Source of the DNA: an uncultured Granulosicoccaceae bacterium
Lineage (GTDB): Bacteria; Pseudomonadota; Gammaproteobacteria; Granulosicoccales; Granulosicoccaceae
Direction: 5' to 3'
Length of the DNA: 35,249 nt
NCBI GenBank assembly: GCA_937998875.1
Contig: CALLBO010000118.1
Span: 1 to 35,249 of the forward strand
Below the pieces are notes generated by a model that was not told the DNA's origin, searched no databases, and was given only the letters and a program-made list of their open reading frames with translations. Numbering within the stretch: the first letter of the stretch is position 1; every line of letters starts with the position of its first letter. Positions 17,074-26,102 of this stretch are shown piece by piece. The translations under genes and the position numbers were made by a program.

Positions 17074-19089
17074 ATGGGATTGCGTCTCGGAATTGATACG
17101 GGTGGTACCTACACCGATGCTGTATTGGTGGAGGATGGCACAGTGCTCGAAAAATCGAAGTCGCTGACCACCCGGCACAACCTGATCGAAGGTATAGCAA
17201 GTTCTATCAGTAGCACACTTGCCAACCGGAACCCGAAAGACATCGGTCTTGTCTGTTTGTCGACGACGCTTGCAACCAACTCCATCGTTGAAGGTCATGG
17301 TGCCAAGGCAGCGTTGGTGTTGATGGGGTATCGGGAGTCGCAACTTACGCTTGCTAATCTGGATCAGGCATCACGGGATATGCCGGTTATTATGGTTGCC
17401 GGCGGACACGATGCGGCGGGTCATGAGAACTGTCCGCTTGATGTTGAAGGCATAGTGCAACAGATAGTCGAGCTGGGCGGATCAATATCTGCGGTGGCAA
17501 TATCCGGTATGTTCTCAGTGCGCAACCCATCGCATGAAATTGCGTTGCGGAAAAAATTGCTCGAAGTAACGGACTTGCCTGTCACCTGTGGTCATGAGTT
17601 GAGCGCATCCCTGGATGCTCCACGCCGCGCATTAACCGCACTTATCAATGCCAGACTTATTCCGCTGATCAAAAATCTGATTGTCGCCTCGCGTCAAACC
17701 ATGAGTGATCATGGCATTGATGCACCGCTAATGGTGGTGCGTGGTGATGGTACATTGGTGAGTTCTGATTTTGCAGAACACTCGCCGGTAGAGACCATAC
17801 TTTCAGGACCAGCAGCAAGTGTTGTCGGTGCACAGTTTCTTGCCGCAAGGCCAGACATGCTGGTGTCAGATATTGGCGGTACCACGACGGATGTCGCGCT
17901 TATAAAAGGAGGTGAGCCGGTATTGAGTGATAAGGGTGCCAGCGTAAACGGTTGGCGCACCATGGTAGAAGCAGTGAAGATTGATACTCACGGTCTCGGC
18001 GGGGATAGTGAAATTCTCTACGATCGTGAGCAGCGAAAATTCACGATCGGACCGAGCAAGGTCATGCCGCTGTGTGTACTGGCAGATCGTTATCCTGAAA
18101 TAGTAAATGACCTCAAGGGATTTATCGATGCACCGTGGACCAAAACCAACATGGCTCGGTTTATCGTCTTGATGTCTGAACCGGATGAATCAATTCGGCT
18201 AACCAATCAGCAACGCTCCTTGATAAACGAAGTCAAAGACCATCCGCAATCGATGCAATCGGTTTTTGCGGAACGACATTTTTCACTGGCGATGAAACGG
18301 CTGATTGAAATTGGCGTTCTGACGCTTGCGGGTTTTACACCAACCGATGCGGCGCATGTTTGTGGCTGGCAGAAAGACTGGCCCGCAGAAGCGTCCGTGC
18401 TCGGCGCCACACTGTTAAGTCGCTATAGCGAGTTTAATCTTGGAAGAAGCTATCGTGGCGCGGAAGACTTTAGCCTGCAAATGCTTGCGCAAACGTCCCG
18501 ACAGTCTGCGCTGTGTTTGATGACGGCCATGATCAATGATGCGGAAGGTTCATTTGGCAGACCGATGAACCCGCACAACCGGAAACTGCTTGATCGAATG
18601 TTTTCTACTGAAAGCGAAGCCGCGCAAGGCGATGAGAATCCAAACAGTGAAACACAATGGCTCGGGTTAACCGCAAAACTCAATGTGCCGGTGATTGGTA
18701 TCGGTGCACCGGCGCAAAGTTTCTACCCGCCAATTGCAAACTTTATGGATGTAGAAGTAATAGTGCCCGAGCATGCCGAGGTGGCGAATGCCGTAGGTGC
18801 CGTGGTTGGTGTGGTGCGACAAACGGCGCAAATTACTATCAGTCCTTTAGCCGGACACAGTGTCATGGTGCATGCACCCGAGGAGCAGAAAGAGTTTGAA
18901 AACCTTGAGCTCGCAGCTGAGTGGGCAATTGAAGTAGCGACAGGGCTTGCAATACAAAAAGCCGAACAGGCGGGTGGGTCAGATATTGAAGTGAAAACCG
19001 AGCGGCACGACAACTCTGTGGAAGAGGGTGGGCAAGTGACGTTTTTTGAGTCGATTATTCTCGCCACAGCAACAGGGCTTGCGGGTTAA
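17074..19089 (+). CDS. Hydantoinase/oxoprolinase A-type ATP-dependent enzyme, stand-alone
   Basis: This 671-residue protein has the hydantoinase A N-terminal part with RLGIDTGGTYTDAVLVEDGT (residues 4-23; GGTYTD is the phosphate-binding loop of the actin-like ATPase fold), LVCLSTTLATNSIVEGHGAK (about 59-78), then a central ATPase block DIGGTTTDVALI (266-277), LSGPAASVVGAQ, and a metal-site-like TMVEAVKIDTHGLGGDSEI. Family members (HyuA, 5-oxoprolinase, acetone carboxylase beta subunits) hydrolyse cyclic amides or carboxylate ketones with ATP, usually with a HyuB partner. No HyuB gene is in the window, and the neighbours are pilin and recombination genes, so the substrate is unknown. The ATG at 17074 follows a weak AGG. 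It is cytoplasmic, with no signal peptide. Confidence 0.85.
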   Translation: MGLRLGIDTGGTYTDAVLVEDGTVLEKSKSLTTRHNLIEGIASSISSTLANRNPKDIGLVCLSTTLATNSIVEGHGAKAALVLMGYRESQLTLANLDQASRDMPVIMVAGGHDAAGHENCPLDVEGIVQQIVELGGSISAVAISGMFSVRNPSHEIALRKKLLEVTDLPVTCGHELSASLDAPRRALTALINARLIPLIKNLIVASRQTMSDHGIDAPLMVVRGDGTLVSSDFAEHSPVETILSGPAASVVGAQFLAARPDMLVSDIGGTTTDVALIKGGEPVLSDKGASVNGWRTMVEAVKIDTHGLGGDSEILYDREQRKFTIGPSKVMPLCVLADRYPEIVNDLKGFIDAPWTKTNMARFIVLMSEPDESIRLTNQQRSLINEVKDHPQSMQSVFAERHFSLAMKRLIEIGVLTLAGFTPTDAAHVCGWQKDWPAEASVLGATLLSRYSEFNLGRSYRGAEDFSLQMLAQTSRQSALCLMTAMINDAEGSFGRPMNPHNRKLLDRMFSTESEAAQGDENPNSETQWLGLTAKLNVPVIGIGAPAQSFYPPIANFMDVEVIVPEHAEVANAVGAVVGVVRQTAQITISPLAGHSVMVHAPEEQKEFENLELAAEWAIEVATGLAIQKAEQAGGSDIEVKTERHDNSVEEGGQVTFFESIILATATGLAG

Positions 19090-19154
19090 CACGTTTGCGT
19101 TCTGTGGCAGCGTCTCCGGTGGCACCTCAGGTAAGTAAAACTCTCCTTATAAAC

Positions 19155-19163
19155 TGGTATGAT
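19155..19163 (+). promoter_or_regulatory. Candidate extended -10 promoter for recCBD
   Basis: TGGTATGAT at 19155-19163 matches an extended -10 element (TGnTATAAT, one mismatch), about 67 bp before the recC ATG. No good -35 is present, which extended -10 promoters tolerate. Downstream, CAGGA (19190-19194) and TCCTG (19200-19204) can form a small hairpin in the leader. This is a consensus match only. Confidence 0.35.
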
Positions 19164-19230
19164 TTCGGGCTTGTGATTTTTCCGCAGGGCAGGATGTTCT
19201 CCTGTCGTATGCGTGCCGCGGCGGAGTGCG

Positions 19231-22200
19231 ATGCTTCAGGTCCACAGCAGTAACCATCTTGAAAGTCTGCTTGATCATTTATTAACCCGTATCAATCAGG
19301 GCGATCCTTTCGCTGCTGAAGTCATTGTGGTTGAAAATCCGGGGATGTCTCGCTGGCTGCAACAACGTATCGCCGAGTATGATGGCATCAGTGCCAATCT
19401 GCAGTTCCTCTCCGTGGCTCAGTTTATCTGGCAGTCCGCTCAATGCTGGATTGAAGATTTGCCCGAGCCACCGCAACGCAATTCAACAAAACTACAATGG
19501 CAGATATTCCAGATACTGCCAGAGTATCTATCTCAGTCTGCGTTTAGTGAGTTACGACAATACCTTGAAGATGACCAATCCGGATTGCAGCGTTTTCAGC
19601 TCGCCGGTCGTATCGCTGGTACTTTTGAAAGATACCTGGTTTATCGAGCCGAACTTATTCAGGAATGGCAACAAGGTAAGGGCGTTCACTGGCAGGCAGT
19701 CTTGTGGCGTGCCATAGCACCGGAAATTCCCTACACCTGGGGTGATTTGCGGCAGCAACTCATCAATGCTGGAAATGCAGCCTCGCAAATGCCAGCCCTT
19801 AAACCGTTGCCCGAACGCGTCTCTGTTTTTGGTGTATCGGATATGGCACCAATCTATATTGATCTGCTGCAGTTGCATGGCGCACACAGCAGTATTTGTA
19901 TTTACTACCTTAATCCCTGTACTGGCTATTGGGCTGACATTAAGGATGAAAAATCACAGGCAAGGCGACGTGCCCGGGCCTATTTTGACCGGCTGGATAG
20001 AGAAGATGACCCTACCGGTTTACTGGATATCGGTAATCCGTTGCTTGCTTCGTGGGGACATGCGGGCCAGGCATTTCTGGATCAACTTCTTGAGCGGGAA
20101 GTGCAGGAGTCGGAATCGTTTATTGTGCCTGAGGGTGATTCTCTGCTGCATCGTGTACAACGCGATGTGCTATTGCTGGAAGATAAAAGTGATGGTTCCG
20201 GAGGAGCGATCGCAACCGATGATCACACTGTCTTTGTTCACAGCGCACACAGTCCGTTGCGGGAAGTGCAGATTCTGCATGATCAGCTGTTAGATCTTTT
20301 TGCAACCCTGCCGGGGTTGAAACCGCGTGACATCATCGTGATGGCCCCAGACATTGACCGGTATGCACCTTTTGTAACGGCAACCTTCGGTACCGCACCG
20401 GCTGAGCAGTTTATCCCATGGTCAATCTCTGACCGGCGTATGCGCGCCGAGCAGCAGCTACTGGAAGCCTTGCTGGTATTACTGCAGTTGCCGGAATCAC
20501 GCTTTACATCAACCGATGTTTTTGCACTGCTGCAAGTGCCGGCGGTGAAACGCAGGTTTTCACTTGAGCGTACAGATCTGAGTCGTCTGCATCAGTGGAT
20601 TCAGGAAAGTGGAATCCGCTGGTCGCTTGATGCGGAGATGCGCACTGAACTCGGGCTACCGGAGACTGAATCGAACAGTTGGGATTTCGGGCTGCAGCGC
20701 ATGTTTCTCGGTTATGCAATGCCATCTGAACAGGGAAGGCTGTATGCAGATATCGCACCTTATAACGAGTTGGAAGGTTCAGATAGCGAACGACTTGAAC
20801 AGCTGCAGTTGTTTATTGATCTGGCGCGTCGTTGGCGTAAGCGACTCGCCAATGCCGAATACAGCCCGATTGAGTGGGTGCATGAGATTGATCAACTCGC
20901 TGAAGCTTTCTTCGAGCCGGACCATAGTGAAGATTACTCCCTGCGCAGTTTCCGTGAAGTGCTTATATCTTCATTTGCCGAGGCTGGCGATGCAGCCGTT
21001 AATCTGCAGGTATTGACCGAAGTGGTGCAGTCGGCCCTGGATGATAACAGTAATGTTCGCCAGTTTTTAAACGGTAAGGTCACTTTCTCTAACATGGTGC
21101 CAATGCGTTGTATCCCGTTTAAGGTAATCTGTTTGATCGGCATGAATGCCGCGGACTTCCCGCGTGAAGATCGGCCCATGTCGTTTGATCTGACTATGCA
21201 GCAACCGCGGCGCGGTGATCGTTCCCGTTCCAATGATGATCGTTATTTGTTTTTAGAAACGCTATTGTCCGCGCGGGAAAGGTTCTATCTGAGCTACGTG
21301 GGTAAAGACATAAGAGACAATACCGACAAAGCGCCAGCCACCGTGGTAACAGAGATGCTTGCCTATATCAATGCATCCTACCAACGCCCCAATCAGTTGA
21401 AAGATAATACATCGCCAGATAGTGTATTTTCAGATGCTGCAGTAAGCGTTGTACAACATCCGCTGCAGCCGTTTAGTAAACGCTACTTTGATCAGTCGAA
21501 TGAATACTTTAAAAACCACAAGCCGCTATGGTTTCAGGCAGCGAGTACACAAAGACAAATAAGGCCGTTTATTGACACGACAGAATCCAGAGCGTCTAAG
21601 GACCCTGCAGACCCTTCGGTTTTTCAGCTTCCGGAACCATCGAAGCAGGTCAGTCTGAACCAGCTGGTTCTGTTTTTTACAAAACCCTCTGTCAGCTATT
21701 TACTGGAGCGTCTTCAGGTGGGTGGTGTTTATACGATCGATGATTTAAGTACAGCTGAGCAGTTTGCACTTGATAATCTGGAAAAATGGAAAGTTGATCA
21801 GGCGGTTCTGGAATATGGTAAGCACATGTCAAAGACGGAGGTACGTAGAACGCTTGACGCGCAGGGTGTGTTGCCTGCAGGCGTCTTTGGTGATTCCTAT
21901 TTCAATGACAGCTACAAGCGTGGCATCTCACTGGATATTCGTGTGCTTGCACACCAATCAAAAGAAACTATCGAGCCACTGGATTTTGCGATAGAGGTTG
22001 GTGATTTCCTGCTCGGTGGATATCTAACTCAGCTCGGTAATAACGGCATGGTGTTCTGGCGTGCCGGCAAGCGACGTATTACAGATATGTTGTCAGTCTG
22101 GATTCAGCACTTGTGTTTGTGTGCTGCAGCTCCGGCAGGCTTACCGAAACGCAGTGTCTATGTCTTTACCGATTGTACTGTTGAGTTTAAAGAGGTACCT

Positions 22201-22563
22201 GATCCGCTCGTACATTTACAGGCACTAATGGAGTTGCGGTATCGGGGATTGATAACGCCAATACCGTTTTTTCCGAACGCATCCTTTAATTCAAGTGCTG
22301 CTGAAAATGAAGATGCCGCTATTGATGAAGCGCACAAAGCATGGTTATCAGAGTGCAACAAGGATTCTAATCATATTGTCTGGCGGGAACAGGAAAATAT
22401 ATTCAATGATGAGTTCCTGAGTATTGCCGGTGTCGTGTTCAATCCGTGGCGTGAGTATATGGAGGAGCGACCCGAAAAAGATGAAATACCCGAAACACTG
22501 CCGGATGAAATGTACTTGCTACAAGCCGGACAGGATACTGATTCTGACGGGGCTCGCCTGTGA
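19231..22563 (+). CDS. recC: Exodeoxyribonuclease V gamma subunit RecC
   Basis: This 1110-residue protein matches RecC in length (1122 in E. coli) and opening: MLQVHSSNHLESLLDHLL, then VIVVENPGMSRWLQQRIAEY and GISANLQFLSVAQFIWQSAQ. It also has VSVFGVSDMAPIYIDLLQLH, WSISDRRMRAEQQLLEALLV and IPFKVICLIGMNAADFPRED, which are typical RecC blocks. RecC holds the RecBCD complex together and scans for Chi with a degenerate helicase core and an inactive nuclease-like domain. I set the ATG at 19231, preceded by GGAG; a GTG at 19213 would add six residues. It leads recC-recB-recD, the order without ptrA that is seen outside the enterics. The stop overlaps recB by 3 bases. Confidence 0.95.
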   Translation: MLQVHSSNHLESLLDHLLTRINQGDPFAAEVIVVENPGMSRWLQQRIAEYDGISANLQFLSVAQFIWQSAQCWIEDLPEPPQRNSTKLQWQIFQILPEYLSQSAFSELRQYLEDDQSGLQRFQLAGRIAGTFERYLVYRAELIQEWQQGKGVHWQAVLWRAIAPEIPYTWGDLRQQLINAGNAASQMPALKPLPERVSVFGVSDMAPIYIDLLQLHGAHSSICIYYLNPCTGYWADIKDEKSQARRRARAYFDRLDREDDPTGLLDIGNPLLASWGHAGQAFLDQLLEREVQESESFIVPEGDSLLHRVQRDVLLLEDKSDGSGGAIATDDHTVFVHSAHSPLREVQILHDQLLDLFATLPGLKPRDIIVMAPDIDRYAPFVTATFGTAPAEQFIPWSISDRRMRAEQQLLEALLVLLQLPESRFTSTDVFALLQVPAVKRRFSLERTDLSRLHQWIQESGIRWSLDAEMRTELGLPETESNSWDFGLQRMFLGYAMPSEQGRLYADIAPYNELEGSDSERLEQLQLFIDLARRWRKRLANAEYSPIEWVHEIDQLAEAFFEPDHSEDYSLRSFREVLISSFAEAGDAAVNLQVLTEVVQSALDDNSNVRQFLNGKVTFSNMVPMRCIPFKVICLIGMNAADFPREDRPMSFDLTMQQPRRGDRSRSNDDRYLFLETLLSARERFYLSYVGKDIRDNTDKAPATVVTEMLAYINASYQRPNQLKDNTSPDSVFSDAAVSVVQHPLQPFSKRYFDQSNEYFKNHKPLWFQAASTQRQIRPFIDTTESRASKDPADPSVFQLPEPSKQVSLNQLVLFFTKPSVSYLLERLQVGGVYTIDDLSTAEQFALDNLEKWKVDQAVLEYGKHMSKTEVRRTLDAQGVLPAGVFGDSYFNDSYKRGISLDIRVLAHQSKETIEPLDFAIEVGDFLLGGYLTQLGNNGMVFWRAGKRRITDMLSVWIQHLCLCAAAPAGLPKRSVYVFTDCTVEFKEVPDPLVHLQALMELRYRGLITPIPFFPNASFNSSAAENEDAAIDEAHKAWLSECNKDSNHIVWREQENIFNDEFLSIAGVVFNPWREYMEERPEKDEIPETLPDEMYLLQAGQDTDSDGARL

Positions 22564-25500
22564 ACCTGCTTGATCCGGTAACAGTCGAGCTTAACGGTTC
22601 CACGTTAATTGAGGCGAGTGCAGGTACCGGTAAGACCTACACCATTACCACTTTATTTCTGCGCTTGTTGCTTGAAAAGAAAGTCAGCATTGATAAGGTG
22701 CTGGTGGTGACTTTTACGATTGCCGCGACTGAAGAGCTGCGGATAAAACTATCCACTCGGTTGCATCTTGCCAACCAATGGCTGCGGTATCCGGATGCGG
22801 CACAACCTTCAGACGATCCGGTACTTGCTGAGCTGATCGAAGCTGCGGACCCGCAGGAAGCGTTAACTTTAGTTGGTGATGCAGTAGCCAGGCTGGATGA
22901 TTTATCGGTCTTTACCATTGATGCAATGTGTTTGCGCATTCTGCAGGACTTCGCTTTTGAAAGTGGACTGCCAATGCGGATAGACATGATCGCGGATGAT
23001 ACCGACATACGCCGGGAGGTGGCGCGCGACTACTGGCGCCTGGTGACTGGCGGCGGTGATGAATTCCGGATTGATAACCTCAAGTCTCTGGCAAATTCTC
23101 CCGATGCGCTGCTGCAAAAGTTGAATAACGTGCTCCGGAGACGTGATGCTGTACTGCAGCCCCCATTTGATGCGGCGCGCGTTGCACAATTGGCCAGCAC
23201 GGTTAAGAAACAATACTCACAAATATATGATTGCTGGAAGAATCAGTCAAAACGGATTCGAGAAGTCTTTTCCGATGAGTTGGGTGTACTCAACAAGAAC
23301 TCTTACAGCGACAAAGCAAAAAGCGAAGTGCTTGGGTGGCTTGGATCGCTGGATGAGAATCTGCCTGCAGTGCTTAGTGGAAAATTTTCATTGCTTACCG
23401 CAAGTATCATTGCACTCAGAACCAGAAAGAATCAGCCGGTACCGACGCATGCGTTTTTCGATTTGTGTGAAAATTTTGAGGATCAATTCAATGACTATAA
23501 AAAATGGCGAAGAATTGCAGCGGTTCATGATGCCCGTAACTATCTGATCGAAGCGATAGATCGGTACAAAGCAGATCGTGCGGTGATTCACTTCGAGGAC
23601 ATGCGTACCCGACTGGATACTGTCCTGCAGTCTGCTGATGGGAAAGTGCTTGCTGAGCGAATTCGCACGCTTTGGCCGTATGCGTTGATCGATGAGTTTC
23701 AGGACACAGACTCCGAGCAATTTCGAATATTCAGCGGTATCTACGCCAATCAACCTCAGTGTGGTTTTTTTACGATTGGTGATCCGAAACAGGCGGTATA
23801 TTCATTTCGTGGTGCTGATGTGTTCACTTATATGAATGCCGTCAGTCAAACACCAAGTGCTTATACGCTGGGCACCAACTGGCGATCAACACCGTCTATG
23901 GTTAATGCTGTTAATTGTGTTTTCCAAAGTACAGATAACCCTTTTGTATTTGAACAGATTCCGTTCAACCCGGTGGTATCTATAGAATCGAACAGCGATT
24001 TTGATTTGATGCGCCACGGTGAAAAATCTACCCCGCTTGGTTTCCGGTTGTTTGAGAGCGCAGGCAACCAGGAGGTCGCACTGGCGTGTGCATCCGAGAT
24101 CGCAAGGCTGCTGGTTGACGGGCGTGACGGGACTGCTGTCATTGACAGCAAACCGGTAACTCCGGCGGACATTGCCGTTCTGGTTCGCTCGCATACAGAG
24201 GCAGCACTCATGCAATCTGCCATGCGCCGCTTTGGTGTGCGCAGTGTCAGTATGCCTAACCTTACCGTTTTTCAGACTGCTGAGGCTGCAGAGCTCTATC
24301 AGGTTTTATACGCAATGGCCTTTCCGGGACGCGAAGGAGAGCTTCGTGCTGCACTGGTAACTAATCTGCTGGGTTATAACAGTCGTGACATGGAGCTGAT
24401 GCTGCTTGATGAGTCACGATGGGATCAGCTGATAGACCGCTTTATCAGTGCTCGTGAACTGTGGCTTGAGCGCGGCTTCATGATTGCTCTGCAGGTGTTA
24501 CTTGAAGATCTCGGTATGGCTGAACGAATGCTGCAAAGCGCTGACGGTGAACAGCGCATGACCAACCTGATGCAGTTAGCCGAGCTGCTGCAAATCAAAG
24601 CGCGTGAAATCGCCTCCCACGAAGAACTGCTGCTGTGGCTAAAAGCGCAGATCGATAATAGCTCTCCAGGAGATGATGCGCTGTTGTTGCGACTTGAAAG
24701 TGATGAAGGGCTGGTGCAGATAGTCACCATGCACAAAAGTAAAGGGCTTGAATACCCTGTCGTGTTCCTGCCTTTTGCAACGTCGCTTAAAGCTAATAGC
24801 CGGGACGGTAATGAAATCGTTAGCTATCACGATAGAGAGCATTTTGGCTCTGTCATAGATCTTGGGTCTGACAATCTCACTACAGCACTGCAGTTGCGTT
24901 TAGAGGAGTCTCTCGCGGAAGAGCTGCGATTGCTCTATGTGGCAATGACCCGGGCAAAGTCTGCCTGTGTGTTGTACTGGGGAATGACTACCGGAATTGA
25001 TAGATCTGCGCTTAAACATCTGCTTTACGCCAATGTTGAGAAACTGACACCTGACTTGATCCGCCCGGGACTCAGTGAATTGGTTTTGAGAGCGGGTGGC
25101 GATGTTGAGGTCACGGACATGATGCTGGATGAAAGTGTCAGATTTACCGATTCGAATCTGCAGCAGGCACTATCTCTGACGCCTTTTTCCGCTTCAATAA
25201 ACCGGCGTTGGGGGATGAGTAGCTATACGGGTTTGATGCGTGGTAAGGATGCCGATATGCCAGACCATGATGAAGTGTCCGGGCCCGTTGAAGAGGCGCC
25301 GGTAGCCGTAGATGTGCCAGTCAGTCCCGAGGAGCAGGAGATATCATCACTACCGGCCGGTGCACGTACCGGACAGCTATTGCATGAAGTATATGAGTTC
25401 ATGGACTTTACAGATACTTCGAATCTTACTGATCTGATCGAAAATGCTACCTTGCGTCACGGGCATTTATCGTCCCCTGCTGCAGTTGCAGGTCAGTCAG

Positions 25501-26081
25501 ACTGGACTCCGGTGATTGAGAAGATCATTCACCATTCACTGGCCGCACATCTTAATGTCAATGATGACTTTTCGCTGCAGCGTATAGACAAGAAAGACCG
25601 GCTCAATGAAATGGAGTTTTTCTTTTCCGTGGCGGGTTTGAGTCCAAAAAAATTACAGGATGTGATAGCTGCTTTTCCGCAGTATGCGGGTGTTGCTGAT
25701 GGCCTGCATTTTCCTGCGTTTGAAGGGCTGATGCAGGGCTTTATTGATATGGTTGTACGTAAAGATAACCGCTACTTTATTGTTGACTATAAATCTAACC
25801 GGCTAGGTGAAACGCTCGAGTCTTACTCGCCGGATTCAATTAAGCATGCAATAGAGTCGCATCGCTATAATCTGCAGTACTTGATTTACACAGTGGCATT
25901 GCACAGATATCTGGCGCGGCGTGTTTCGGACTACAACTACGAGACGCACTTTGGCGGCGTTTATTATCTATTCGTGCGTGGTATGCGATCCGGTAACAGC
26001 AGTGGTGTCTGGTTTGACAAGCCGCCGTTTGCGTTAATAGATGCGCTCGATCAACAAATGCAAGCACAGTTGGTTGCCTGA
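22560..26081 (+). CDS. recB: Exodeoxyribonuclease V beta subunit RecB
   Basis: This 1173-residue protein (1180 in E. coli) is a UvrD-type helicase-nuclease. Walker A is ASAGTGKT (residues 19-26), motif II LIDEFQDT (376-383; Asp378, Glu379), followed by IGDPKQAVYSFRGAD (motif III), TMHKSKGLEYPVVFLPF (motif V) and LLYVAMTRAKSACVLYW (motif VI). The C-terminal nuclease keeps Asp1063 (GFIDMV), Asp1076 and Lys1078 (VDYKSN), with the same 13- and 2-residue spacing as E. coli Asp1067, Asp1080 and Lys1082, so it should be active. It is the 3'-5' motor and only nuclease of RecBCD. The start is GTG at 22560, overlapping the recC stop as GTGA, which indicates translational coupling. Confidence 0.97.
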   Translation: MNLLDPVTVELNGSTLIEASAGTGKTYTITTLFLRLLLEKKVSIDKVLVVTFTIAATEELRIKLSTRLHLANQWLRYPDAAQPSDDPVLAELIEAADPQEALTLVGDAVARLDDLSVFTIDAMCLRILQDFAFESGLPMRIDMIADDTDIRREVARDYWRLVTGGGDEFRIDNLKSLANSPDALLQKLNNVLRRRDAVLQPPFDAARVAQLASTVKKQYSQIYDCWKNQSKRIREVFSDELGVLNKNSYSDKAKSEVLGWLGSLDENLPAVLSGKFSLLTASIIALRTRKNQPVPTHAFFDLCENFEDQFNDYKKWRRIAAVHDARNYLIEAIDRYKADRAVIHFEDMRTRLDTVLQSADGKVLAERIRTLWPYALIDEFQDTDSEQFRIFSGIYANQPQCGFFTIGDPKQAVYSFRGADVFTYMNAVSQTPSAYTLGTNWRSTPSMVNAVNCVFQSTDNPFVFEQIPFNPVVSIESNSDFDLMRHGEKSTPLGFRLFESAGNQEVALACASEIARLLVDGRDGTAVIDSKPVTPADIAVLVRSHTEAALMQSAMRRFGVRSVSMPNLTVFQTAEAAELYQVLYAMAFPGREGELRAALVTNLLGYNSRDMELMLLDESRWDQLIDRFISARELWLERGFMIALQVLLEDLGMAERMLQSADGEQRMTNLMQLAELLQIKAREIASHEELLLWLKAQIDNSSPGDDALLLRLESDEGLVQIVTMHKSKGLEYPVVFLPFATSLKANSRDGNEIVSYHDREHFGSVIDLGSDNLTTALQLRLEESLAEELRLLYVAMTRAKSACVLYWGMTTGIDRSALKHLLYANVEKLTPDLIRPGLSELVLRAGGDVEVTDMMLDESVRFTDSNLQQALSLTPFSASINRRWGMSSYTGLMRGKDADMPDHDEVSGPVEEAPVAVDVPVSPEEQEISSLPAGARTGQLLHEVYEFMDFTDTSNLTDLIENATLRHGHLSSPAAVAGQSDWTPVIEKIIHHSLAAHLNVNDDFSLQRIDKKDRLNEMEFFFSVAGLSPKKLQDVIAAFPQYAGVADGLHFPAFEGLMQGFIDMVVRKDNRYFIVDYKSNRLGETLESYSPDSIKHAIESHRYNLQYLIYTVALHRYLARRVSDYNYETHFGGVYYLFVRGMRSGNSSGVWFDKPPFALIDALDQQMQAQLVA

Positions 26082-26102
26082 TAAAAAGTTCATTCAATAA
26101 CT

